From positions 1 to 34,194 of IMG/VR virus record IMGVR_UViG_3300027969_000259: a stretch of 34,194 nt of DNA. One strand, written 5' to 3'. The position numbers and the translations under genes are program-made. Under the pieces are notes generated by a model. The model did no database searches. It was not told where the DNA came from and saw nothing but the letters and a program-made list of their open reading frames with translations. Shown in pieces: positions 16,605-22,640 of the stretch; within the stretch, counting starts at the first letter, position 1, and every line of letters begins with the position of its first letter. This DNA is from a virus.

Positions 16605-17057
16605 GTGCCTGATCCATACGGACTATCAGAAGGCGTAAAGGGTCTTAGCAGTAGCCTAGATTCCACCCGTGAAGCATCTAAACAGCTTTCTAAAAGCATT
16701 GAAAACATCCAGCATGATGCTACTGAATTAGCCCAAAAACAAGCCAATGACCGCATCAGATTAAGGCGTGAAGCTGAGTTCAAGAAAGAACGAGCACTTC
16801 TCAAAGCCTTAAAACAATGGCAACACAATAAAGAAATCAGCGATCAGGAAGCTAAACTCAAAATAGACTTTGTAAAAAAACACGGGGCTAAAGAGTGGGA
16901 AGCCATCCTTAAAATCAAATTAGACATTGAGAGCATGGAAAAAAAGGATAATAACCAGTACCAGCATGATTTAAAAGCAATCAGACGGGTGCAATTTTAT
17001 TGTTTTTGCGTTGCCGCTGTATTTGCTTGGTATTTTACTTGGGGGTATAAGTGGTGA
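16605..17057 (+). CDS. coiled-coil protein with C-terminal membrane anchor
   Basis: The protein has 150 residues and starts at GTG 16605. The ATGs at 16600 and 16603 are in another frame. Residues 15-125 are highly charged helix, a probable long coiled coil. Residues 128-148 (VQFYCFCVAAVFAWYFTWGY) are a single membrane segment at the very end. It lies among lysis genes, so a spanin-like or ejection/lysis accessory role is possible, but no family is recognised. Confidence 0.7.
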   Translation: MPDPYGLSEGVKGLSSSLDSTREASKQLSKSIENIQHDATELAQKQANDRIRLRREAEFKKERALLKALKQWQHNKEISDQEAKLKIDFVKKHGAKEWEAILKIKLDIESMEKKDNNQYQHDLKAIRRVQFYCFCVAAVFAWYFTWGYKW

Positions 17058-17140
17058 ATGATGACTTTGATACCGTAATGTGGGGCTGGGTAGTAGCTAC
17101 AGGGTGGATAGCGTTTGGCGTTTATGTTTATTACAATTAG
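17054..17140 (+). CDS. 28-residue membrane miniprotein
   Basis: The protein reads VNDDFDTVMWGWVVATGWIA, then FGVYVYYN. Its GTG start overlaps the previous stop as GTGA, and a TAG ends it at 17138-17140. It has a short acidic start and one hydrophobic segment with four aromatic Trp/Tyr residues near the borders. The overlap and hydrophobicity suggest a real coupled gene within the lysis block, but its length makes this uncertain. Confidence 0.5.
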   Translation: MNDDFDTVMWGWVVATGWIAFGVYVYYN

Positions 17141-17179
17141 TTATCTTTCTTTTTGTTTTAGTTACTGGGGGTCAATATC

Positions 17180-17584
17180 ATGTTTGGCATAGATGACATT
17201 ATTGGGGCAGGATTAAAAATCATTGACAAGGTTATTCCTGACCCTGCTCAAAAAGCACAAGCCCAGCTTGAATTGCAAAGGTTAGCCCAAGACGGCAAAC
17301 TAGCTGAACTTCAAGCGGATATGAATGAAGCTAATAACATTTCTGACCGCTGGAAAGCAGATGCCAGTACAGACAGCTTTCTAGCTAAAAACATACGCCC
17401 TTTAACCCTTATATTTATTCTTGCCGTTTATACCTTTTTTGCGTTTATGTCTATGTTAGGACACGAAACAAGGGGTGCTTATGTTGAGCTATTAGGTCAA
17501 TGGGGTATGTTAGTGATGACCGCCTATTTTGGTGGCAGGTCGCTAGAAAAAATCATGGATTCCAAGAATAAGGCAAAAGAATGA
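17180..17584 (+). CDS. holin (GTA-type 3TM holin family-like)
   Basis: The protein has 134 residues. The N-terminal amphipathic part (IDDIIGAGLKIIDKVIPDPA, then QKAQAQLELQRLAQDG) and the conserved FLAKNIRPLTLIF segment (about 68-80) precede two clear membrane helices (about 76-95 and 105-122), with a third weak N-terminal one. The tail GGRSLEKIMDSKNK is typical. Family members make the membrane lesions that let the endolysin reach the wall. The endolysin gene lies 200 nt downstream. Confidence 0.85.
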   Translation: MFGIDDIIGAGLKIIDKVIPDPAQKAQAQLELQRLAQDGKLAELQADMNEANNISDRWKADASTDSFLAKNIRPLTLIFILAVYTFFAFMSMLGHETRGAYVELLGQWGMLVMTAYFGGRSLEKIMDSKNKAKE

Positions 17585-17808
17585 TAGCTAAAGAAAATGT
17601 TGCTGGGTTTGTAACTATCTGCGTAACCTTTACTTTGTGCCTTGTTATTTCAGGCATGGTAGTAGCTATGGTAATGGCGGTGTTTGACCCTACTATTCCT
17701 AATGACCCTATATTTGCCATTATTGGCCCAGCGTTTCAGACGGTAGTAGGTGGGTTTATTGGTTTAATTACAGGTATCAAGATCGGACAAAATGACGAAA
17801 CTAACTGA
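17581..17808 (+). CDS. second holin-like two-helix membrane protein
   Basis: The protein has 75 residues. Its ATGA overlaps the holin stop. Two membrane segments (about 8-34 and 46-68, the latter Gly-rich: VVGGFIGLITGIKIG) are separated by a Pro-rich loop (DPTIPNDP). It is probably a holin partner or antiholin, given its place between the holin and endolysin genes. No family motif is visible. Confidence 0.7.
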   Translation: MIAKENVAGFVTICVTFTLCLVISGMVVAMVMAVFDPTIPNDPIFAIIGPAFQTVVGGFIGLITGIKIGQNDETN

Positions 17809-18223
17809 ACACTTTACGCTAGAAGAACTTACACACACCGATCACCGTGAATTTGATAACACCCCTAATGATGCTGAAAAAGCCAACCTAGAGCGTTTAG
17901 CTTTGTTTTTAGAGCAGGTCAAGGAAGTTCTTGGCGGCAAGCCAATCATGGTCAATTCAGCGTTCCGTTGCAAGCAGGTAAATGATGCTGTAGGATCAAA
18001 GGACACAAGCCAGCATCGGATTGGATGTGCCGCAGACATTCGTGTACCAAGCATGACCCCCGATCAAGTAGTTAAGGCTGTGATTGCATCGGGGATAGGA
18101 TATGACCAACTTATTCGAGAATTTGACCGCTGGACACATATTTCTGTGCCTAATAATGCTGGCGATCATCCTCGCAGACAGTCTTTGATTATTGATAAAA
18201 CGGGTACAAGACCCTACGCTTAA
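17792..18223 (+). CDS. endolysin, peptidase M15 family
   Basis: The protein has 143 residues. The zinc motif SQHRIGCAAD (73-82) gives ligands His75 and Asp82, and WTHIS gives His116. Glu110 or Asp112 could act as base. This is the M15 (D-Ala-D-Ala carboxypeptidase/L-Ala-D-Glu endopeptidase-like) fold used by many small phage endolysins to cut peptidoglycan stems. It has no signal peptide, so it needs the upstream holin. It overlaps the previous gene by 17 nt and meets the convergent minus-strand gene with a 4-nt overlap. Confidence 0.9.
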   Translation: MTKLTEHFTLEELTHTDHREFDNTPNDAEKANLERLALFLEQVKEVLGGKPIMVNSAFRCKQVNDAVGSKDTSQHRIGCAADIRVPSMTPDQVVKAVIASGIGYDQLIREFDRWTHISVPNNAGDHPRRQSLIIDKTGTRPYA

Positions 18224-18657
18224 AACAATTCCCGTAGGTCTACATATTTCCACAGGTTTTTGGGAACATCGTAAAAGTATTCTTCCCTAGCTACTGCGGT
18301 GTTGGGTACTTCAATTATTGGGCAATTCTTGATCTTGTCAGCCCTGATCCAGTAAGCATGGGATAAGTCACGGGTCACCACATACATCGTGGTACGGGGG
18401 TGGCTAAACAACTTTTCTTTACGCTGGGCAATGTGGATTGTGTTGTATGGGCAAAAATCCATACCCCAATCCCTGACTTCCACTTCTGCGTATCCTATGT
18501 GTTCCCCTTTACGGCTCAACACAAGGTCTACAGCGTACTTATCAGGGTTGGGTAGGGCATCAACAAGCCAAAGGTTTTTAAGCCAGCCAGCGACCGCATT
18601 ACGGGCAGGTGGGTCGCATTGATCGTGCAATCGCTGGTCAAATGGCTTGTACTTCAC
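18220..18657 (-). CDS. putative PD-(D/E)XK-like nuclease, last gene of the leftward operon
   Basis: The protein has 145 residues. The central KYAVDLVLSRKGEHIGYAEVEVRDW has Asp44 followed by two Glu in a strand (AEVEV), spaced like a PD-(D/E)XK core but with the Lys replaced (VEV-R). N-terminal basic helices and a Tyr/Trp-rich C-terminus surround it. It could be a nuclease or an inactive fold. It overlaps the upstream small gene by 4 nt, and there is no obvious terminator at the convergent end with the endolysin gene. Confidence 0.6.
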   Translation of the reverse strand: MKYKPFDQRLHDQCDPPARNAVAGWLKNLWLVDALPNPDKYAVDLVLSRKGEHIGYAEVEVRDWGMDFCPYNTIHIAQRKEKLFSHPRTTMYVVTRDLSHAYWIRADKIKNCPIIEVPNTAVAREEYFYDVPKNLWKYVDLRELF

Positions 18658-18887
18658 TTTTTTGCCTTTTTTAATATTGATTTTGTTGCCTTACCCCATA
18701 CTTCATTAGCTTTTAGCATAGATTCATGTAATTTTTTGTCTAAAGCATCAGAACCAGCTTTAAACTTTTTTAAAGCATCTATTTCAGCTTGTTGGTTGCG
18801 TAGCATATCGGCACAAATATCTACATATTTCCAATCTGCTTTAGTAAAACGAGCTTGTAATTCATCAGCTAATTTATTTGCGTTCAT
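18654..18887 (-). CDS. small conserved phage helical protein
   Basis: The protein has 77 residues from ATG 18887, which overlaps the previous stop as ATGA. An upstream in-frame ATG at 18935 would overlap by 52 nt and is less likely. MNANKLADELQ and an ADMLRNQQAEIDALK helix are typical of small conserved phage proteins of unknown function. The C-terminus is Lys-rich. Confidence 0.7.
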   Translation of the reverse strand: MNANKLADELQARFTKADWKYVDICADMLRNQQAEIDALKKFKAGSDALDKKLHESMLKANEVWGKATKSILKKAKK

Positions 18888-19126
18888 ATGGCGTGCCCGT
18901 GCATTAAGTAGTTTGTGCCAAAAATCACCAAGCAAATAAACAAAGCCATCAGGCCGCCTAAAATAAACTGGTTAATGCCTTTGATTAGCTTTTGCTTGCG
19001 TTCCCATTTTTCTAGCTTTTCGTACTCTGCACGGTCACCCCAACCTTTATCAATCATGCGTTGGCGTTGCTCAAACTTGGCTTGAACTTGGTAATACTTT
19101 TCAGCATCTTTTTCGCTTTGTAACAT
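18884..19126 (-). CDS. small single-pass membrane protein
   Basis: The protein has 80 residues. A charged helix (about 1-50, with WERKQKLIKG at its end) is followed by a membrane segment (about 52-75: QFILGGLMALFICLVIFGTN). SD AGGAGATAGCC lies before the ATG. It is in the leftward early operon between the lipoprotein gene and a small helical gene. No family is recognised. Confidence 0.68.
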   Translation of the reverse strand: MLQSEKDAEKYYQVQAKFEQRQRMIDKGWGDRAEYEKLEKWERKQKLIKGINQFILGGLMALFICLVIFGTNYLMHGHAI

Positions 19127-19135
19127 GGCTATCTC

Positions 19136-19387
19136 CTATTGAAAAATGCGGTAGCGTGGGTTGCAGGTCACCTCGACTGGTACATCGCTTGTGACCCCGT
19201 TAATTTTGCGTTTGGCTGTAATCACTACTGGGCGTGTGCCAGCTTCCTCACACTCCGTGATTCCAAGGATAACTTGGGAGCGGCTCATGTGAAACGCTTG
19301 TTTGTCGGTTTCAAGGTTGACATGAGGTGGTTCAAAAGAACTGCAACCTACTAATGCTAATGGGGCTAATAAAAGTAAATGTTTCAT
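19136..19387 (-). CDS. small outer-membrane-type lipoprotein
   Basis: The protein has 83 residues. MKHLLLLAPLALVGC is a clear lipoprotein signal with the lipobox LVGC and lipidated Cys15; Ser16-Ser17 follow, with no Asp at +2, so outer-membrane sorting is expected. The mature part is beta-rich with two further Cys. It could be an exclusion lipoprotein (blocking superinfection) or a spanin-type subunit. Its early-operon location favours the former, but this is inference. Confidence 0.8.
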   Translation of the reverse strand: MKHLLLLAPLALVGCSSFEPPHVNLETDKQAFHMSRSQVILGITECEEAGTRPVVITAKRKINGVTSDVPVEVTCNPRYRIFQ

Positions 19388-19418
19388 AAAAATCCTTATG
19401 CCCCCGTAGGGGCGTTAA

Positions 19419-19700
19419 TTATCGGGCTGTCACTTTAAGAGTAATTACTGCGGTTGTTTTGGTGTGCTTTTCAATTAAGTCTGTTGGCACATTTGCTTCT
19501 GCAAAAACCGCCTTGTTATCCACCGTTTTGCGTTGGGAAAGGGTCACACAAGACTTGTACAAGTTGCCCTCAATGTGGCCCTCACCTGCGTTTTTAAGTT
19601 TGTTTTTGATAACTTCTGCCTGTGCTTCTAAGTCGGCAATTTGAGCCAAGAGCATACCGAGTTGGTCAATTTCTGTGATTTGAATGTCTAAAACTTGCAT
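19419..19700 (-). CDS. conserved phage protein linked to the recombination module
   Basis: The protein has 93 residues. An N-terminal helix (DIQITEIDQLGMLLAQIADL) is followed by AGEGHIEGNLYKSCVT and a C-terminal IEKHTKTTAVITLKVTAR. The latter pattern (HTK..T.V..L.V..R) recurs in small phage proteins near exonuclease/SSB genes. Function is unknown. It is the first gene behind promoter L2, and its leader matches that of the rightward gene at 22678. Confidence 0.72.
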   Translation of the reverse strand: MQVLDIQITEIDQLGMLLAQIADLEAQAEVIKNKLKNAGEGHIEGNLYKSCVTLSQRKTVDNKAVFAEANVPTDLIEKHTKTTAVITLKVTAR

Positions 19701-19723
19701 TTGCTTTTCCTTTTTTCTATCTC

Positions 19724-19738
19724 ACTCCCCAATGGAGT
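19724..19738 (-). promoter_or_regulatory. 5'-terminal stem-loop of the L2 transcript
   Basis: ACTCC-ATTGG-GGAGT on the minus strand begins exactly where the L2 transcript should begin. It is followed by GAGATAGAAAAAAGGAAAAG and the ATG at 19700. The same design occurs at 22641-22674. Confidence 0.6.
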
Positions 19739-19773
19739 AATGACAGATTACTTAAGATGGCTTAACAATGCAA
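19738..19773 (-). promoter_or_regulatory. early promoter L2 with TGTTAAG operator
   Basis: On the minus strand, TTGCAT (19773-19768), a 17-bp spacer and TAATCT (19750-19745) form a sigma70-type promoter. The spacer is TGTTAAGCCATCTTAAG, with the inverted repeat TTAAG-N4-CTTAA. The predicted first base, 6 nt after the -10, is 19738. It would drive 19700 down to 18220. Confidence 0.72.
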
Positions 19774-19966
19774 GGTTTATTTAATAGGACAAACCCTAGT
19801 GGACTAAAAGCAACAGGGCAGTATTTGGCAGTTACTAGCAATGGGCGAGAAAGCCGCAAAATTACCCAATTACTGCATCCTACAGTGGCGGCTTAACGCC
19901 CTAATAAGGTGGGCGGCAGTCCCGTGAAGGAGCATAGATTGTGTCTACCCCACCGCCCATGCCCCA
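19774..19966. other. non-coding gap with a possible structured element
   Basis: The region between the exonuclease stop and promoter L2 has no credible gene. TGGGCGG (19910-19916) pairs with CCGCCCA (19953-19959). Inside lies a second hairpin, TAGA-TTGTG-TCTA (19935-19947). There is no T-run on either strand, so it is not an ordinary terminator. It could be a structured 3' end of the exonuclease mRNA, processed between the two leftward units. Confidence 0.35.
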
Positions 19967-20710
19967 TTATATTCCGTTCTTGATCTGATATACCCGTAGC
20001 AAATGCTCAAAGCACTCCCAGCCCTTTTGAAGCCGATCCTGCTCTATTTCTATGAGTTTGACCTGATTGGTCGTACCGTTGACAAACACAATGGCACATC
20101 GTGCGGTTGGCATTCCAAGACCCTCACGGTAGGCCGCCAGTTGCATCTCATGTTCAAAGTAAACGTCCACTTTGGCAAGGTCGGTATCTTTGGTTTTAAA
20201 GTCGACAATAAAGCCACTTTTAGCCATTAAATCGCATTTGCCACCGTACCCCAAAGGATGCCCAAAAGAACGCTCTGCAAGCCACGGTTGCTCCCCAAAG
20301 GCGTCTTTAAGGGCTACATCAATGTTTTCCAAGTAAGCTGGTTTTTCAGGCATATACATCTGCTCAAAATAGCCCTCAATAACCGCATGAATGGCCGTTC
20401 CACGCTCTGCCGCTTCCCTGCCGGTAGATTTTGAATCTTGCATGACACGGGACAACCATTCCTGCTCTGCTTCACCATCTAATCTTGGTAAAGTTAAAGC
20501 CGCCAACAAGACTTGTTGTTGCTTCCATGTATCAAGCCCTGCTTTTGATAGCTGTCCGTTAATTGTCGTAACACTTGGCAGAAGTCCGAGTTTCCGTGCG
20601 TCACGAAGCGTTGTTGGTCGTTCCCCAGTTTTGCCGATGGTTGTGTAGGCTGGAGTTCCCGTTTTAGTGTACCAATGACCATTTTCTTGTACCTTTTCTT
20701 TAACTATCAT
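19967..20710 (-). CDS. RecB/RecE-like PD-(D/E)XK exonuclease
   Basis: The protein has 247 residues. The motifs of the RecB-like nuclease fold are present: RGTAIHAVIEGY (His108), GGKCDLM (Asp160), VDFKTKD (Asp170, Lys172) and EMQLAAYREGL (Gln190, Tyr194). Phage members degrade one strand at double-strand ends and work with an annealing or single-strand-binding partner; the SSB-like protein is encoded just upstream in the same operon. A role in recombination or processing of replication concatemers is likely. Confidence 0.87.
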   Translation of the reverse strand: MIVKEKVQENGHWYTKTGTPAYTTIGKTGERPTTLRDARKLGLLPSVTTINGQLSKAGLDTWKQQQVLLAALTLPRLDGEAEQEWLSRVMQDSKSTGREAAERGTAIHAVIEGYFEQMYMPEKPAYLENIDVALKDAFGEQPWLAERSFGHPLGYGGKCDLMAKSGFIVDFKTKDTDLAKVDVYFEHEMQLAAYREGLGMPTARCAIVFVNGTTNQVKLIEIEQDRLQKGWECFEHLLRVYQIKNGI

Positions 20711-20818
20711 TTGTTGCTTTCAATGTGGGTGGGGCTACTTACTCGAACATATATCTGTTTTACAGTTCTACGCATCTAGCACAGATTTACTAGCTTACGA
20801 TTGCTTTCGCCCCATAAA

Positions 20819-21433
20819 TCAAAAAGGAATATCGTTTAGGTTGTCATCTTCAATCTTTGGGGCGTCAGCTTCCCGTGCCTTTTGGCCACGCCACTCCGAT
20901 GATTCGGTGATCTTTTCCTTGTAATACTTTGGCAAGGAATCGTACTTAGCTTGGTCAAACTCTGCCAACCAAAAATGCAATGGTGGGTTGATTCCCTCAG
21001 GTTGGGCGTTACGCAAAGCCGATGGTACGGGGCTAATACCGCTAATGTTGGCGTACTTGCCATCTTCTGAATGCGTGATGTTCACCATGCAGAACTTGCC
21101 AAGCAATCCTTTAAGGTCAAAGTTCTTTCTATCTTCCGCAGTCATTTTTTTGTTTGACCATGCTTCCAAATCCTGCCGCAAGCGTGCTTGATCGCCTAAA
21201 CTAACGGTATAGCGTTTGGACACGATTAAAGGCTTACCATCGTCTGTTTTTAATGGCAGACCGTTGTCATCGTCACCGTGCAATTCCCAAGTAAATACAA
21301 CCTTGTGCATGATTTTAGATTCGCCAGCCCACTCGGTAGCTTGGTGACCCAAATCAATAATGGAGTAAAGGCGTGCCATGTGAAGCCCAGCAGGGGCAAT
21401 CTTAAATTCTTTACTGTTGTCTGAAATAATCAT
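20819..21433 (-). CDS. single-stranded DNA-binding protein, phage type
   Basis: The protein has 204 residues. An OB-fold-like N-terminal half (FKIAPAGLHMARLYSIIDLG, then VVFTWELHGDD) leads to the acidic tip DDNLNDIPF, the classic SSB docking tail. The ATG at 21433 overlaps the upstream stop as ATGA and lies 9 nt after AGAGG. An in-frame ATG at 21442 directly abuts the SD and is less likely. It is probably the partner of the exonuclease encoded downstream. Confidence 0.85.
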   Translation of the reverse strand: MIISDNSKEFKIAPAGLHMARLYSIIDLGHQATEWAGESKIMHKVVFTWELHGDDDNGLPLKTDDGKPLIVSKRYTVSLGDQARLRQDLEAWSNKKMTAEDRKNFDLKGLLGKFCMVNITHSEDGKYANISGISPVPSALRNAQPEGINPPLHFWLAEFDQAKYDSLPKYYKEKITESSEWRGQKAREADAPKIEDDNLNDIPF

Positions 21434-21645
21434 TTTTTGCATCCTCTTGCGTTGTTATATAGATTGGTTAATTTATCTTCTGCGTCAGAAATCGCCTGTA
21501 AATAGCCTAGCTTGTAGCCTTGATCGTACAATCTTGACAATTCATCTAGGTTTGCTTTTACAAAGCCTTTGTTTATTTTGTAATATTCCACTTCATCAAA
21601 GTGTTCAAAAACAATTTCTTTAAGTTCTTTTTTGGATAACTTCAT
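21430..21645 (-). CDS. small leftward early protein
   Basis: The protein has 71 residues, Lys/Glu/Tyr-rich and helical (KLSKKELKEIVFEHFDEVEY, then a YKLGYLQAISDAEDKL segment). ATGA overlaps join it to both neighbours. No family is recognised. Small proteins of this kind at the head of early operons often act on host functions, but there is no evidence for that here. Confidence 0.65.
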   Translation of the reverse strand: MKLSKKELKEIVFEHFDEVEYYKINKGFVKANLDELSRLYDQGYKLGYLQAISDAEDKLTNLYNNARGCKK

Positions 21646-21854
21646 TTGGTCGCTCCAAAAATATTGCCAAAGTCATTAATGACATCACGCAATACAGGGT
21701 TGACATGGGAATTTTGTGGAAGGCCGCAAGCGTAGCGTAAATCAGCTATTTCAGCTTGGGTAATAAATATTCCATCTTCAAGGTCTTTAAAGATGCGTTC
21801 CAAGTGGGCTTGGAATTGGTTTAAATCATTAGTTTGGGCTTCTATTTCACTCAT
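21642..21854 (-). CDS. first gene of the leftward early operon, small helical protein
   Basis: The protein has 70 residues from ATG 21854, chosen because AAGGAG lies 7 nt upstream. A further in-frame ATG at 21893 falls in the promoter and is rejected. It is acidic and helical at the start (SEIEAQTNDLNQFQAHLERI) with an ADLRYACGLP segment later. Function is unknown. It would be the most strongly exposed product of promoter L1. Confidence 0.65.
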   Translation of the reverse strand: MSEIEAQTNDLNQFQAHLERIFKDLEDGIFITQAEIADLRYACGLPQNSHVNPVLRDVINDFGNIFGATK

Positions 21855-21875
21855 AAGAGTTCTCCTTAAATTAAC

Positions 21876-21889
21876 ACGGTATTTACCGT
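21876..21889 (-). promoter_or_regulatory. 5'-terminal stem-loop of the L1 transcript (or operator palindrome)
   Basis: ACGGTATTTACCGT on the plus strand is an inverted repeat with 6-bp arms and a 2-bp centre. It begins exactly 6 nt after the L1 -10, so the transcript would start with ACGGT-AAAT-ACCGT. It may equally be a second operator at the start site. Confidence 0.55.
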
Positions 21890-21895
21890 ACACTC

Positions 21896-21924
21896 ATATT
21901 AACCCAACTTAACACAAATTGCAA
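21896..21924 (-). promoter_or_regulatory. early leftward promoter L1 with TGTTAAG operator
   Basis: On the minus strand, TTGCAA (21924-21919), a 17-bp spacer and TAATAT (21901-21896). The spacer carries TGTTAAG (21914-21908), then 5 nt and TTAATA, the same spacing as at the other early promoters. The predicted start is near 21889. It drives the operon from 21854 leftwards. Confidence 0.75.
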
Positions 21925-21930
21925 TAAATA

Positions 21931-21947
21931 TGTTAAGATACCTGAAT
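21931..21947 (+). promoter_or_regulatory. repressor promoter with extended -10 and operator copy
   Basis: TGT before TAAGAT (21934-21939) gives an extended -10. The predicted first base is 21946, the A of the ATG, and there is no Shine-Dalgarno, so the mRNA is probably leaderless. TGTTAAG-ATACC-TGAAT repeats the early-promoter motif with one mismatch and covers the -10 and start codon, well placed for autoregulation. Confidence 0.55.
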
Positions 21948-22170
21948 GAACGCAACAGCCATCATTCGACTTTTAGGTGGGCCAACAAAGGTCTCCAAAA
22001 TGCTAGGTATTAGCGTACCTGCCGTTTCTATGTGGCAAAACGGGGACATTCCCCACGATAAGATGATTATCTTGGCGGCAACCCTTGAAAAGGAAAGCCA
22101 CGGGTTAATTAGCCGTAAGTCGCTATTTCCCGACACTTACGAGTTAATTTGGCCTGAATTAAAAAGTTAG
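21946..22170 (+). CDS. Cro/YdaS-like HTH transcriptional regulator
   Basis: The protein has 74 residues. The helix-turn-helix covers IIRLLGGPTKVSKMLGISVP, then AVSMWQNGDIP (about 6-36). The C-terminal ISRKSLFPDTYELIWPEL segment is common in the YdaS/Cro superfamily of proteobacterial prophages. It lies back to back with promoter L1, and it is the only HTH repressor candidate in the genome, so it is the likely reader of the TGTTAAG-N5-TTAA sites. Without an integrase, it may control early genes in lytic growth or in an extrachromosomal state. Confidence 0.85.
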   Translation: MNATAIIRLLGGPTKVSKMLGISVPAVSMWQNGDIPHDKMIILAATLEKESHGLISRKSLFPDTYELIWPELKS

Positions 22171-22178
22171 GTTATACT
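22149..22178 (+). promoter_or_regulatory. promoter candidate for the small RNA
   Basis: TTGGCC (22149-22154), an 18-bp spacer and TATACT (22173-22178). The -10 is good and the -35 weak. It overlaps the end of the repressor gene and would start transcription near 22185. Confidence 0.5.
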
Positions 22179-22184
22179 TTCTGC

Positions 22185-22320
22185 AAGCGGAGTGGATTCT
22201 GCGGCAGTTAAGTAATCAGCCTAAAGCCCTTGAAGGGTAGTTTCTGAGCATTTTGGAAAGGCTGGCTGGTCTTTTCTAAAGTGAATCCACCTTAGAGATT
22301 ACCTTTGAAGGGCTTTTTTT
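22185..22320 (+). ncRNA. putative structured small RNA with terminal T-run
   Basis: GTGGATTC (22192-22199) pairs perfectly with GAATCCAC (22283-22290). CAGCCT (22217-22222) pairs with AGGCTG (22259-22264), and CCCT-TGA-AGGG (22227-22237) is a small hairpin inside. AAAGCCCTT (22223-22231) can pair over nine bases with AAGGGCTTT (22308-22316), which runs into seven T. The last pairing crosses the outer stem, so the two are either mutually exclusive or a pseudoknot. No open frame with a ribosome site is present. Known classes (6S, tmRNA, c4) were not recognised. Confidence 0.55.
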
Positions 22321-22605
22321 ATTTCCGCTTCGTACTCCAAACGACATCAAGCACCTAAATGGGTGGCGTGGAAAGAAACATGGGCTGGTTTACACCTAAC
22401 AGCAAGCCCCGTAGCCTTGAGTGGGGACTACACAAGACGGACAGGACAACGGTGATAGACAACCTGACCATCGAATGAACACTACCTTAGGGAGCATTAG
22501 TTTGGCTCAACTGCTAAATGGATGGGGTGCTTATCACCATTGGGGAACCTGTGGACAAAAAGCAACATATTAGGGTATATCCTAACAAAATACTTTAAAA
22601 AAGAC
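22321..22605. other. non-coding region, possible replication origin
   Basis: No well-supported gene; a 39-codon frame at 22359-22478 lacks a convincing ribosome site. It contains hairpins such as GGTG-CTTAT-CACC (22526-22538) and the inverted repeat TTAGGG-TATA-TCCTAA (22570-22585). It also has two DnaA-box-like 9-mers, TTATCACCA and TTGTCCACA (minus), followed by an AT-rich stretch up to promoter R2. Its position before the replication-related operon fits an origin. Confidence 0.35.
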
Positions 22606-22634
22606 TTGATATTGTTAAGCCACCTTAATATACT
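22606..22634 (+). promoter_or_regulatory. early rightward promoter R2 with TGTTAAG operator
   Basis: TTGATA (22606-22611), a 17-bp spacer and TATACT (22629-22634), a near-consensus promoter. The spacer contains TGTTAAG-CCACC-TTAA with the inverted repeat TTAAG-N4-CTTAA, matching L2 base for base except one (CCAC/CCAT). The predicted start is 22641. It drives the rightward early operon. Confidence 0.82.
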
Positions 22635-22640
22635 GGTATC

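Noticed and set aside
18654-18935. Longer form of the small helical protein starting at 18935
   Set aside because: It would overlap the upstream gene by 52 nt; ATG 18887 makes an ATGA overlap and begins with the conserved MNANKLADEL-type sequence.
19768-19896. 42-codon plus-strand frame in the gap between leftward genes
   Set aside because: It begins inside the -35 of promoter L2, has no ribosome site and runs against the surrounding operon.
21642-21893. Longer form of the first leftward gene starting at 21893
   Set aside because: It would start upstream of the predicted transcription start and lacks a Shine-Dalgarno; ATG 21854 has AAGGAG.
22359-22478. 39-codon frame in the control region (alternative start at 22380)
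   Set aside because: Only a weak GGAAAG precedes the inner ATG; composition does not look coding and the region has several hairpins. Kept as non-coding.
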